From the NCBI GenBank assembly GCA_030765055.1, contig JAUKNK010000147.1, positions 3,006,001 to 3,070,000 on the forward strand: a stretch of 64,000 nucleotides of DNA. Reading direction: 5' to 3'. The notes below the pieces were generated by a model. The model did not search any database. It was given only the letters and a program-made list of their open reading frames with translations, and was not told where the DNA came from. Made by a program: the position numbers and the translations under genes. Shown here piece by piece: positions 35,401-45,396 of this stretch. This DNA comes from Mantis religiosa. Taxonomy: Eukaryota; Arthropoda; Insecta; Mantodea; Mantidae. Numbering within the stretch: position 1 is the first letter of the stretch; every line of letters begins with the position of its first letter.

Positions 35401-35953
35401 TCGTCTTCTTGTTGGATTTTCTTAAGTCCTTTATCTGTTTTGTCAGTTCTTTGTTGCCCTGCAGGTCTAGTTTCAACACGTGGACTTCTCTTTGTGTGTT
35501 ACCTATGCATTCAGGTATGTCGCCTTTTGTGTTCAAACGTGACAATGTGTCTGCAAAAATGTTTTGGTTTCCTGGGATGTGTTTAATGGTGACGTCATGC
35601 GACATAATTTCATGTATGTATCGGGAGATTTTGGTGCTTGTCAGTTTACAATTATTTATGAAGGAGAGGCTCACATGGTCCGAAAATATTGTTATTTTGC
35701 AGTTAAAGATGAAATCCTTAAATTTTTGAATCGCGAAAAAAATGGCTGCTAATTCCTGTTCAGTGACACAAGCTATCTTCTCCGTGTGTGTCAGGTTCCT
35801 CGATGCCGTACTTATGACACATTGGTTTCCTTGGTCGTCGAGTTGACACAGGATTGCTCCAAAACCTGAACTGGATGCGTCGGTGTATATATAAAAAGTT
35901 CTGTCGCTGCGTGGGCGTTCTAGTAAGATTGCTTGTCCGAATAGCTCTTTCAC
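35381..35953 (-). CDS. pol: Gypsy RNase H (pol, central part)
   Basis: Degrades the RNA strand during reverse transcription. Visible motifs: TFYIYTDASSSGFGAIL (catalytic Asp), TEQELAAIFFAI (Glu), ITIFSDHVSLSFI (Asp), and NIFADTLSRL (final Asp), so all acidic residues are present. It lies in the same frame as the RT upstream but is separated from it by a TAA at 35966-35968. It runs out of frame near 35415, within KSNKKTTN, where the neighbouring frame resumes into integrase. It is part of one pol polyprotein, not an independent gene; the start given is only the first Met. Confidence 0.92.
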   Translation of the reverse strand: MKELFGQAILLERPRSDRTFYIYTDASSSGFGAILCQLDDQGNQCVISTASRNLTHTEKIACVTEQELAAIFFAIQKFKDFIFNCKITIFSDHVSLSFINNCKLTSTKISRYIHEIMSHDVTIKHIPGNQNIFADTLSRLNTKGDIPECIGNTQREVHVLKLDLQGNKELTKQIKDLRKSNKKTTNLLKF

Positions 35954-35965
35954 CCTTTCGAAAAT

Positions 35966-36754
35966 TTATTGGTGTGCGTTCGTCCACTGCCATCTTGTGC
36001 CTTTCTTTAAGAGTGCTCTCAGAGGTGCTATCTCCTTCGCATAATTAATTAGGAAGCGTGCCTCATATTGGAAGATGCCCAATACTCGACGTAACTGTCT
36101 AATGTTTTTCGGAGGTGGAATTTCCCTGATTGCTTTAATTCTATCTTTGTCTGGAGATATTCCTTTCTCCGAAATGTTGTATCCCAAAAATTTTGTTTCC
36201 AACTGGAAGAACTTTGTCTTCTCCAAATTCAAGGTCATCCCATTTGTTCTCAGCTTTGAGATGACATAATCTAAATGTTGTATGTGTTCTTCTATTGTCC
36301 TGTCGTGAATAATGAAGTCATCGACGTACTCTGTCAAGAATTCTTGCGCATGATCTTTAAATATTGCATACATGGCTCTTAAGAAACCACTTGAGCTCAC
36401 TGATAAGCCGAAAGGCAATCTCGTGAATTCTAGCACGCGGCCTTGGTACAAGAATCCGGTGAATTTTCTTAGGTGTGGAGGTATGGGAATTTGTAAATAT
36501 GAGTTTGTAAGATCTATTGAGGAGAACCATTTCTTTCTTCCTATGCTGGCTAGTGTTTGTTCTATACTGAGGGTTCTAAAGTGGTCTGGCATAATAAATT
36601 TATTGAGGTGTCTGGCATCTATGGTAATGCGTGCCTTCCCATTACTCTTACGTACAATGCACAGTGGGTTTATGTAGGGCGTATTTGATTCCTGTATAAT
36701 ATTCTGTTTTAGCATTTGTTTGATGGTTTCATCTACTGCTTGTTTTAAATTCAT
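35966..36754 (-). CDS. pol: Gypsy reverse transcriptase (pol)
   Basis: Copies the element RNA to DNA. Blocks in order: NPLCIVRKSNGKARITID, WFSSIDLTNSYLQIPI (first catalytic Asp), FTRLPFGLSVSSSGF, FLTEYVDDFIIHD (YVDD active site) and FLGYNISEKGISPD. The thumb/connection follows (VLGIFQYEARFLINYAKEI). All core residues are present. The frame is open upstream beyond the ATG (YKCRNIP), but meets the preceding frame through a shift near 36845. It ends at a premature TAA within the connection to RNase H. The protein would therefore not be made as a full Pol from this copy. Confidence 0.93.
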   Translation of the reverse strand: MNLKQAVDETIKQMLKQNIIQESNTPYINPLCIVRKSNGKARITIDARHLNKFIMPDHFRTLSIEQTLASIGRKKWFSSIDLTNSYLQIPIPPHLRKFTGFLYQGRVLEFTRLPFGLSVSSSGFLRAMYAIFKDHAQEFLTEYVDDFIIHDRTIEEHIQHLDYVISKLRTNGMTLNLEKTKFFQLETKFLGYNISEKGISPDKDRIKAIREIPPPKNIRQLRRVLGIFQYEARFLINYAKEIAPLRALLKKGTRWQWTNAHQ

Positions 36755-36764
36755 AGGAATGTTC

Positions 36765-37427
36765 CTACATTTGTAGCGCCAGGGATTTACTTCTTTTATG
36801 TGAAATTCGTAACAGAACGATGTACATAAGCCTGTTTTTCTGTAAATGCGTCTTTATTCTTCCATAAAACGGAGAAAAGAGTTTGTTTTGGCTGTCGTTT
36901 AGTTGTGTGGTTCCCTGTACATTGTCATTTATTTTGGTCCATATGTTTACGTACGGATCTGGTATTTCAGGGGGAAGTCTAAAGGTTGATTCTGTCTCTG
37001 CTTGTTGGACAGGTGCATTTTCTCTTACGTCCAGGGAGCCGTTTCGTATAGTGATGTGTGGATAACTGGTTTCGTTTCGTCTACCTGGGTCTTCCTTGCT
37101 CTCGCAGGTGTCGTCAAAATTATCCTCGACTGTATCATCTTTGTTTACTTCCTGGGTTCTAAGTTCCGCAATGTGAACACCTGATTTTACCTGCACATAT
37201 TGCACAAAAAAGGTTTCTTCCTCTAATAGGTTTTCTGCCTCTGTTAAGTTAATGACCTGGCCAGTCAGCTGAGAGAACCCGATCGTTGCCTCTTCGTTAT
37301 CTCGTCGTATAGTTAAATACCTGTTTGCATAGTTGATGTTGGCTTTAAATGCCTCTAGGAAATCACTTCCTAAAATGATTTGGACTGCCAGATGTGGTAT
37401 TATTAAGAAAATGAGTTCCACGTGCAT
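36765..37427 (-). CDS. pol: Gypsy protease C-terminal part and linker
   Basis: The frame starts MHVELIFLIIPHLAVQIILGS and includes ILGSDFLEAF, the conserved second half of retropepsin-type aspartic proteases. About 170 residues of low-complexity acidic linker follow before RT. It is out of frame with the DTGA half (37493-37888), and a TGA precedes its ATG, so this protease is broken in two. A shift near 36845 separates it from RT. Confidence 0.8.
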   Translation of the reverse strand: MHVELIFLIIPHLAVQIILGSDFLEAFKANINYANRYLTIRRDNEEATIGFSQLTGQVINLTEAENLLEEETFFVQYVQVKSGVHIAELRTQEVNKDDTVEDNFDDTCESKEDPGRRNETSYPHITIRNGSLDVRENAPVQQAETESTFRLPPEIPDPYVNIWTKINDNVQGTTQLNDSQNKLFSPFYGRIKTHLQKNRLMYIVLLRISHKRSKSLALQM

Positions 37428-37492
37428 TTGTCATAAACGAAATGGAATCATTGTTTGTTTTTGAATGCGTTGTTTTTTCCTGCTGATGGCTG

Positions 37493-37888
37493 TCAAAATA
37501 TATAATTCTTTGTGGGTAGTGTTTGTAGACGTAAACCTTTCATTTCTAAGTCGTTAAAGAATTTTAAACTGCATACAGAAGCAGTTGCTCCTGTATCCAA
37601 GGTTGCCTGATAAATTTCTTCGTTTATGGTGATTTCTATTTGTGGCGTTTCTACCATGTCCGGTTGTTTTATTTTTCCAGTCGTATTGTCACTTTCCGCT
37701 ACTGTCTCGTCTGCCTGTATTTGTAATTTTGCTACAGCTTTGCTCCTGTTCCCATCTTGTTTCACATACCTCGGGGTCGGATTCGGGAACGTTATCCTAC
37801 CCACATCTAGTTTTCCTGGTGGAGTGTGTTCGTTGCGCCGTTTAGAGATGTGTGTGTAGTTGGGACGAACGTCTGATTTGCAAACCAT
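37493..37888 (-). CDS. pol: Gypsy aspartic protease N-terminal part
   Basis: TLDTGATASVCSLKFF carries the DTGA catalytic motif of retropepsins, which act as homodimers to cut Gag-Pol. The frame overlaps the gag end by 82 nt in the -1 frame, the usual gag-pro arrangement for ribosomal frameshifting. It stops at 37493, before the conserved ILG block, which lies in another frame downstream. The break is at or next to an A-rich run. Confidence 0.85.
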   Translation of the reverse strand: MVCKSDVRPNYTHISKRRNEHTPPGKLDVGRITFPNPTPRYVKQDGNRSKAVAKLQIQADETVAESDNTTGKIKQPDMVETPQIEITINEEIYQATLDTGATASVCSLKFFNDLEMKGLRLQTLPTKNYIF

Positions 37889-39966
37889 TTCTGTCGTGTC
37901 ACTGCGCCATTGTTATTATATACTGTCGTTGGAGATGTATTGCCTGGGTTTTCTTGCCTCGACGTTTGCTGGTTTTCCCTACTGTTCATGTGTTCTGTCC
38001 TGTTGTCTGTCACGGCGGGTCGGTTTTCCTGGTAATGTCCGTTATTGGTCCAATTACGGTCTGGTGGATTTTCTCGTGGTATGTCGTTCGTATAGGGTCT
38101 CCTAAAAGCATTGTATCTTCTCTCTCTTGTTGTGTTCCTATCGTAGCCGTTTCTCCTTTGCTGTGGTCTTTGTGTACGTACCCAGTGTACGTTGTGTAGT
38201 TGTGGTTCCTGAAAATGGTGGGGATTTTCTCGGGTTTGTCTTTGGTAGCGTGTATTGTAGTTTCTGTGTTCAAATGCAGGTACATGGTCTCTGTATCGTT
38301 CTCTATTCTGGGCGTTGTCATTTCTCCGGGCATTTCCTGTGTTGTATGCCCTGGTCCCACTAAGATTCGGTTCATTGTATACCGGTCTGCCCTCTCGTGG
38401 TCCTGTGTTTGAGTCCGTCATCTGTGGTTGCAGTGCCGTCAGAAGTTCGATCGTCTCGTTTATGGTGTTCGGTCTTGCTACTATTAAATGGTTCTTTATA
38501 TGTTCTGGGAAATGTTTTATCACGAGATTAATGAATTCGTGATCTTCTATCGGCGGGTCAAGCATCTTACTCTGTTGTGCTAGGTCTAGAAAGTAGTCAA
38601 CCATCTGTGTTCCCTTGTGCAGATATTTCCCTGTATTTATTTTGGTCCGCACAGCATATTGAGTGGCGCTATTCCAATATTTGGTGAGAAAGTTTTGTCG
38701 AAACTCTGCATACCTGGTATGGTCACCAACTGCTAATCGAAACCATGTGAGTGATCGTCCCTGTAAGCCTTTCTTAATTATAAGCATTTTGTATTCCTCT
38801 GCGATGTTTTTAAGAGTGAAATATGCTTCTACGTCCATTATATAACGCTTCGCGTTGTCCCTTTCATCATTGAATGTTGGCACGGTAATTTCATTTAATA
38901 GGTTAAAATGGTAGGGGTATCCTGTATTTCCGTAATTATTGAAAATGCTACCCTGATTCACACTATTACATGTATCTGTGGGGGCTGATGAAGGCGTGTT
39001 CTGGCACGAGTTCAACATCCCCTGCCTAACCGGTACGTTCGGAATGTCAGTACTCTGAGCCTGGTCATTTGTTATTCTGAGGTCGTTAATGGCCTCTTTG
39101 AGCACTGTCATTTCTCGCGTATGGTTTGCAATGGTTACTTGCGTTGACCGGTGAGCTGCGGCCGCCTGCGTCAGAGTTTCTTTAATTACTATGAGTTCAG
39201 ACTGTGTCTGCTCGTGCCATTCCTTTTGTCTATTTTCTATACTGGCGCAGGTATTTCGCAACTCATCGCTCAACTGGGCATGCACATTATTACTGGTACT
39301 AGACATGTTATTTATTCTTTCTTTGATATTTACAATGTCCTGCTGTGCATCATGCATTTCTGTACGCATGTGTAGGAATTCTGCCTGAGTTGTGGCCTGT
39401 CCTAACCTAATGTTCTCTAGGTGTCTATTTTGTTCTATTAGTTTACTTTCTAACTGGTTTCGTAAAGTTTGTGTTTGTTCTGCTATTTTCTTTTCTAGGG
39501 TCTGATTTTGCTCTAATATTTTCGTTTCTAGTCTTTGGGTTTTCTCTCCTAGTTCTCCTAATCTGGTCTCTAGGTTCTGATTTTGTTCTTCTAATCTACT
39601 TTCTAGGGTCTGGTTCTGCTCTACAATTTTAGTTTCTAGTCTTTGGGTTTGTTCGCCTAGTTCTCCTAATCTTGTTTCTATGTTCTGAGTTTGTTCTCCT
39701 AATCTAGTTTCTATGTGCTGGGTTTGTTCTCCTAATCTAGTTTCTATGTGCTGGCTTTGTTCTTCTAATCTAGTTTCTATGTGCTGACTTTGTTCTTCTA
39801 ACCTAGTTTCTATATTGTTCTGAAATTGTTGGAGCATCTGTTGCATTGTAGTTGTGAGGCTTACTACTGTTGAAGTACTAATGTCCTGTGCTGGGCTGTT
39901 CATGTTTTGCTCCTGTGATTGTTCCGCCATTGTTACTTTTGTCGTTCTACCACTTCTCAGTAGCAT
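37807..39966 (-). CDS. gag: Gypsy Gag with hendecad coiled coil
   Basis: This 719-residue structural protein would form the virus-like particle. The ATG at 39966 (MLLRSGRTTK) is the first in frame after the leader. Residues ~45-195 are an 11-residue repeat of the ETRLEEQSQHI type, a predicted long coiled coil. Residues ~370-520 (DVEAYFTLKNIAEEYKMLII, LTWFRLAVGD, RQNFLTKYW) match the retrotransposon Gag capsid-like fold. The C-terminal ~190 residues are rich in Arg, Asn, Gln and Tyr and contain no CCHC zinc knuckle, so RNA binding is presumably by this basic tail. The reading frame is intact. Plus-strand frames across it are shadows. Confidence 0.93.
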   Translation of the reverse strand: MLLRSGRTTKVTMAEQSQEQNMNSPAQDISTSTVVSLTTTMQQMLQQFQNNIETRLEEQSQHIETRLEEQSQHIETRLGEQTQHIETRLGEQTQNIETRLGELGEQTQRLETKIVEQNQTLESRLEEQNQNLETRLGELGEKTQRLETKILEQNQTLEKKIAEQTQTLRNQLESKLIEQNRHLENIRLGQATTQAEFLHMRTEMHDAQQDIVNIKERINNMSSTSNNVHAQLSDELRNTCASIENRQKEWHEQTQSELIVIKETLTQAAAAHRSTQVTIANHTREMTVLKEAINDLRITNDQAQSTDIPNVPVRQGMLNSCQNTPSSAPTDTCNSVNQGSIFNNYGNTGYPYHFNLLNEITVPTFNDERDNAKRYIMDVEAYFTLKNIAEEYKMLIIKKGLQGRSLTWFRLAVGDHTRYAEFRQNFLTKYWNSATQYAVRTKINTGKYLHKGTQMVDYFLDLAQQSKMLDPPIEDHEFINLVIKHFPEHIKNHLIVARPNTINETIELLTALQPQMTDSNTGPREGRPVYNEPNLSGTRAYNTGNARRNDNAQNRERYRDHVPAFEHRNYNTRYQRQTRENPHHFQEPQLHNVHWVRTQRPQQRRNGYDRNTTRERRYNAFRRPYTNDIPRENPPDRNWTNNGHYQENRPAVTDNRTEHMNSRENQQTSRQENPGNTSPTTVYNNNGAVTRQKWFANQTFVPTTHTSLNGATNTLHQEN

Positions 39967-40285
39967 ATACTTAATGACAGTCTACGGATGTACTACTTGG
40001 CTGGCCCTATGTCTCTTCTCCTTGTAGAAAGATGTTGAAGGTGTACTTACTCGTGCTGATGTGTTGTTTTTACCTCCTTTGGCTCTGATGGTTTTTACGT
40101 CCCTGTTGTCGTGTTGGATGCCCTCGTCCCTGGCGTTCTCCGTTGTCGTGAGGTTGAAGTTGTAGCTGTTGCTTCCTGTTGTCGCCGTGGTCGGTCCCCT
40201 GGTCCTCGGCGGGCGTCTCCGGTGTCGTGATGCTAAAGTTGTATGTTCCTCGTTGTCGTAGTGCCGAACTTCAGAGTTGGATTAC

Positions 40286-40303
40286 GCTCCACGTTGGGCG
40301 CCA
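40286..40303 (-). promoter_or_regulatory. tRNA-Lys primer-binding site
   Basis: The plus strand GCTCCACGTTGGGCGCCA is nearly the 3' end of insect tRNA-Lys(CTT) plus CCA, so the element RNA pairs with this tRNA to start minus-strand synthesis. It lies 3 bases from the 5' LTR. Confidence 0.88.
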
Positions 40304-40306
40304 GTT

Positions 40307-41247
40307 TGGTGTGGGTTCTTTTTCTGTTCGTTGTCCTAATGCGTGCTTGTTTAGGGCTGGAGTGTGAAAGGTTTGACGGTGAGGTGGAAAGGTGGGTGTT
40401 TTGTCTAATCGTCGGTGAGCTGGGATCTCTTTCTCAGGGTTCGGTTATGAAAAGTCGTGTTGACCGTCTTTCAATTCCTTTATTTTTCTTTAGCCGGGCT
40501 CTCGTAGCTCTCTTGTTAACACTTGCGTTGTCTTCCTAATTTTCCTTTCCCCTTTACGATGTTTTTACGTTGCTTCGCGGACTCCCTTGTTATTCCCTAT
40601 ATTTGCACTATCTTTATGACCATAACTCTAAGTCGGACTGCGACATCTGATCCTACATTTATCACAATACTCAGTACCGGAGTAACCTTCCAATAACACT
40701 TCTTCTCCCCGTCGTCCTCACTAGCAGAGTGACGCTCTTTTGCCTGTCGTATTTTCAGCTTCTATCCTAGCTTTTCTTTGCTATCACCGCCCATTTTCTA
40801 TTCCTTTCCTATTTTACGCCTATCACGTGGTTTACTCTACATTTTATTGGCAAGGTTTATTTCTTTAATTTTCTCTTATTGGTCACCTCCGTATGTCGTT
40901 CCTCTGCATCAGTACTATTCTCCGCCCCTCAGGGTTGTATGACCTCTCAGCGTCATAACGGTATTCTATCATGCTTGGCTGAGTTTTCCTTATACCTCGC
41001 ATATTTTACTGGCGTCTTGATGTCGGTTCCATTGTTCTTTGTTTCCTGCCTTGTCTGTGTGCCCAGAGGCAACTCCTGTCCAATTTTTCCTTCATTTGTA
41101 CTGTATTGCTATTTCGAATATTCTTTTTAACTTTGTTTCTTATATCATTTATTCCCTTTTTATTCCCATTATGCTTATTTATGATCTCTACTGTTGTATT
41201 AGTTTCTACTGATCTTTTCCCTCTTAGAACCTGAGGTTTCTGCTTCA
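40307..41247 (-). repeat. Gypsy 5' LTR
   Basis: 941 bp, same ends as the 3' LTR. It contains the promoter and polyadenylation region of the element, not individually located. The 41248-41251 AATT is the target duplication. Confidence 0.95.
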
Positions 41248-41251
41248 AATT

Positions 41252-44093
41252 TTGTACTCACATATACTTACTATAAATACTTTGCACACTTGCTATACAT
41301 TTTATTACTTTTTACTTCTCGGTTTACAGTTTCTATTAATTGGGGAAAATCAATGTACTCTTAACGCTTTTCATATAAGCGTCTCCCCTCTGTGTTAAAA
41401 GTTTATTAACAATCATAGTAATTGAATGTTAAATATCGTATTATTGCTGGATTGCTAACAATCATAAAATATGTTTACATACTTAAACATTCTTACATGG
41501 AACACATATTAACATATTCATACGATTATATATTTAAAATTATATAATCAGTTTACAATTGTGTACATATAAAACAAATTGTCAAATGTGTTCATATATA
41601 TATTTATATATTTATGTCTTCACAATATTTTTCATTGCAAGTTAATATTTTCTTATTACTTTTTAAATTGTAGTTTGAGGTATTTACAACTTACACAATC
41701 CTTATTTATGCAGTAACCATTGATACTTTTAAAAATATTGCATGGCTCTTGGCAAAATTTATTTTACAAATGGAGTTTTAAAATTAGAGTGATTAATAAT
41801 AATTGAGATTTACAATGCATAAATAAATATAACGGTGCCTGAAACGTCTGCCAGTTCCCTTGGATTTCTGTTTTACAATTTTAGCAAGGTTATTAAATTA
41901 TTCACAACATTTTTGATGAACCACTGCTTCAGTTGCACATATTCAGGCCAAAAACTTGATATCCAGAGCTTATCAGATATACAGGTTTTAAAACAGGTTT
42001 GTGGAAAGAGTAAACTTTTAACATTGCGCCCATTGAAGCTACATCCATTTAGTGACACAATGATTTGCAAGAAATCATCAAAGCAGTAGTCCATTACGTG
42101 TTACAAACAAATCGGTTGCCCCCTGAAACTTTTATGCATCAAATTGTTTAATTCACATGCAAATTTGCTTATTATGAAGTAGCTTTTCTGCGATTGTATC
42201 ATGGAACAAAGATAAATAAGTTCAAGCAACAGATATGAAGTGTTTAATGTATTTAGCAGGCTGCACTATAAATTATATAACGTAAGTAAATACAAACAAT
42301 AAGTTCAGCAAAGAATTATATCTAAGCAAGACCTAGATATTTTCGTATTAAATGAAAAGTTAATGTTAATGTGTACTTAGAACATGTTCAACACAACGAA
42401 ATAAGGCAAACAGATAAGCTTTTAACTTGTTGAAGCAACATTAAATGATTTTTCAAGCTTCACTTTGCTCCTCCATTTACTTTGGCAATTATAGCAAAAG
42501 TTTCAGTCTTACTCCACCTTTGCATAGCTAAAACTGTTCCAAAACATAAACCACATGGTCAGTGGGACCAGGAAAGACCAGAGAAGGTATAGAATGGTCA
42601 ATGAAAGCCACAGTTTTGTCTATTATTTATCATCTTCTTCTTTTACTTTCCGTAACAGGTGCATTTCACCAAAAATTCAATCTAGAAATTTCACCAGAAT
42701 TACACATTTTGGGACTCCCTGAATAAAAATAAGAATCCACGTCTGTGTGTGGACGTGATACATACAAAAGAAACGGTAGGTTAAGTATAAAATTTGGAAT
42801 TTAATCTTAGCGTCTTCAGGGGAACCGAAAAGGGTATTTGTAAGTTTATCCTTAAAATTGACAGTTTTTAGAATATATAGACCTTCTAAAAATGGTTATA
42901 TGGAATTCCATTAAAATAACGCATGTTTAAGATACTTTCATCACAAATGAAATGTAATATTTTGAATGTTCTGGCAATAGTTTCTGCTTCATTCTGCTTT
43001 ACTTTTATATAATCAGTAAACTGTAAGAGATCGACAAAATATTACTGCACCAAAAACGTAGACTTCGCTGGAACACTCATTTTATGTCAAATTCAGTATT
43101 GCAAAGTTAACCTCGTTATGCAAACGGAATGTCGTCTCAAAGCCATCAGATGGGATTAGGACTTAAAATATTTGATTAACCTTTACGCCTACTGTATCTT
43201 CCTTTTCATATTGTGTATTCGTATAAGTAAACTTATAGTAAACTATTTCTAGAATTATTTTATCTAAGTGGGTAGAGGAATATGCTTTTTAAACAATGGT
43301 TCAGCGAAGAGTGGATAGGGAATATAAAACATCGTGTCTTTTATTATATAATATATTGATGATGTGCAATGAATCCACGTATACGTACGTCTTTCTGAGG
43401 GAATAAAACAGATTTAATAGCTAGTGATGTAGTGCTGTCTAATTTGTCTTGCAATTGAATTTAAAAATACGTAGAATATATGACAAAACTATCAGGGAAT
43501 AGCGGCCTGTGTCACCAAACTACTAATAAACTTTAGGACAGGAAATAACATATTAACATGTCTGTTTGTCGGGTGTAAAATTTCTAATTCGTAACAGACC
43601 GTTATTCAGTTCAACGTTTCAGTTATTTCTAACAGTGATGCATTTGTAAATGTTCCATTATAATGCATTGAGGTATTTGCAATCGTGGACTTATTTTAAT
43701 TGATCCAACCTCTCTAGTGCTAGCAGAATTTTAATTTGATCCAACGTCTCCAGTGCTAGCAGAAGGCAATGAACACAATTCTACGATAGAGTGTTTGGTT
43801 GCACATATTAGAGTTATACATATGGGATAGGTAACGTCCGAACCCGCAAACTCACTCCCTTCTATAATTCCCGCATGGCCACTTCAGGTCCTTCCCCCTC
43901 GGGATGGAAGTTTCGGTGTATTTGTATAACATTTACAATAGTATACCACATTATGATAGATTGTGGGGAATAAGAGTATTCAAGATCCCAGAATTTCCTC
44001 CAAAAAGTTTCAAAAGTATATACATATCTGTGTTTTCGTTATCTTAGGGCAGATAAGGAAGTGGAAACGTAGAGTTAAACTGAGAAATTCAAT
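41252..44093. other. Unassigned A+T-rich DNA
   Basis: About 2.8 kb with no gene-like frame. The small frames at 41835-42094 overlap on both strands and show no domain. This may be the old insertion site of the gypsy element or unique intergenic/intronic DNA. Confidence 0.5.
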
Positions 44094-44120
44094 GCCATAG
44101 CCGGTATTCTCATATGAGAA

Positions 44121-44252
44121 AAATTGTTATTCTCAGTTTGCGTACCCCTCGATGACCCAGGTATCTGCGTTAGGAGTTTCGTTCAATGGCTCTTCTTCCC
44201 TTTGATATTTGTGTCAGAAACATTTTTCTTCGTATCCTTCTTCTGAATTTTT
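44121..44252 (+). repeat. Dispersed repeat, copy 1
   Basis: It aligns over about 130 bp with 45034-45168, sharing CCCCTCGATGACCCAGGTAT, CTGCGTTAGGAGTTTCGTTC and CGTATCCTTCTTCTGAATT-type blocks. It then continues into TTTTTCAGTCTGACT, shared with the sequence after the tRNA-like unit at 20683. Confidence 0.85.
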
Positions 44253-44680
44253 CAGTCTGACTCCACGTTTCCACAATTTAGCCTACACACGGCCTGTGTG
44301 AAAGAACAATTAATTTCCACATAAGGAAGATCTTGCTAAATATTCACTTCCGTATTTGAGTTAGAGAGAAGAGGTGCCACTTCTTCCACCCCCAATAACG
44401 ACTTAAGTTGTAAAAGGTGCCTAAAAATATTATCAAATGATTTTGATTAAAATGTTTAAAACAAATCATATGTATATATATATATATATTAAAATTTTCG
44501 TAAAGAGCCTGTGAAGAACCACATTTCCATTCTGTCTGATCTTTATGCTCTATTTATATGCCGCTCTTAATATCTAAGGCCATTTTGGGCTCTTTAAAGC
44601 AATTGTTCAATAGCAGTGATGCTCATTCTCTTACAGCGGCGTTGGATTTGTTTTATTTTGGATGTTACTTAAACTTCAGA
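44253..44680. other. Unassigned A+T-rich DNA
   Basis: It contains a short TA run at 44472-44489; nothing else is identifiable. Confidence 0.45.
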
Positions 44681-44689
44681 TACATTCAC

Positions 44690-44830
44690 ACTCTCAATTA
44701 TTCTTCCGGAATCTAGGGAGGATACGGAATAGTCCTGGCTAATGAATAGCTCCCACACTCCAGCCGCTAATCTAATCCGGGACCTCTACATTTAAAGGAT
44801 AGCATGCTCACCAAGACACAGATACAGGGT
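44690..44830 (-). mobile_element. Degenerate tRNA-SINE-like sequence
   Basis: On the minus strand TTGGTGAGCATGCTATCCTT is A-box-like, and GTCCCGGATTAGATTAG is a decayed B box at tRNA-like spacing. The 3' part extends to about 44690. No target duplication was found. Confidence 0.4.
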
Positions 44831-45033
44831 GCCTGGACGTCCTATCACAATAGAAATCATGAACTACCACAAGAAGAGTAAAATAAATTACTCCAAGAAA
44901 AATGAATCATTGGGGGATGTAATCTATGTCAAATAACCATTTTTGTAAAACTAACTCTTTTAGAAAAATACGTTTTTATATATTTCTACATATCCTTTAT
45001 TGCACTGCCATGAGGCTTCTGTATAAAACATAT

Positions 45034-45168
45034 CAGAAAAACTGTTATTCTCATCTTGTGTACCCCTCGATGACCCAGGTATCTGCGTTAGGAGTTTCGT
45101 TCCATGACTGTTCTTCCCTTTGGTGTTTGTGTCAGACACGTTTTTCTTTGTATCCTTCTTCTGAATTA
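45034..45168 (+). repeat. Dispersed repeat, copy 2
   Basis: The partner of 44121-44252; the copies are about 0.9 kb apart in direct orientation with around 10-15 differences by eye. Frames across it are not genes. Confidence 0.85.
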
Positions 45169-45324
45169 TGTATCATAGTAGTTTAGGGCTACTATCGAAT
45201 TTTAGAATATTTCTAAAACAAAATAATAGATAAACCACATACTCCAAATTAAATTGGTTTGTTAAAAATGGACTTCGAACAAACGTCTGAACAACTAGCA
45301 TTCCGCTTTCAGGCGCTGTATAGA

Positions 45325-45396
45325 TGACCGTTGGGGAGATTATTGGCGGACTCCGGGCTGTTGAGGGGTTCCTAAACCTCACACACTCACTCACTC
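45325..45396 (+). mobile_element. Diverged LINE 3'-end with CACT tail
   Basis: TTGAGGGGTTCCTAAACCTCACACACTCACTCAC resembles the TCGACGGGCCCTAAAACACCACACACTCACTCAC end of the LINE at 46958, with several substitutions. It is probably an older, severely truncated copy. Confidence 0.5.

Larger units (their letters stand above)
32554..41251 (-). mobile_element. Complete Ty3/gypsy LTR retrotransposon with target duplication
   Basis: The element spans 32558-41247 (8690 bp) and is flanked by AATT at 32554-32557 and 41248-41251. Order on the minus strand: 5' LTR, tRNA-Lys primer site, leader, gag, protease, reverse transcriptase, RNase H, integrase, ~700 bp non-coding, polypurine-like tract, 3' LTR. 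RT and RNase H before integrase defines Ty3/gypsy. There is no env-like frame. The two LTRs differ at about 14 positions by eye, indicating a fairly recent insertion, yet pol has several frame lesions. Confidence 0.95.

Noticed and set aside
37626..39375. Many plus-strand frames across 37.6-39.4 kb with Cys/Val-rich sequence
   Set aside because: They are antisense shadows of the intact gypsy gag frame on the minus strand.
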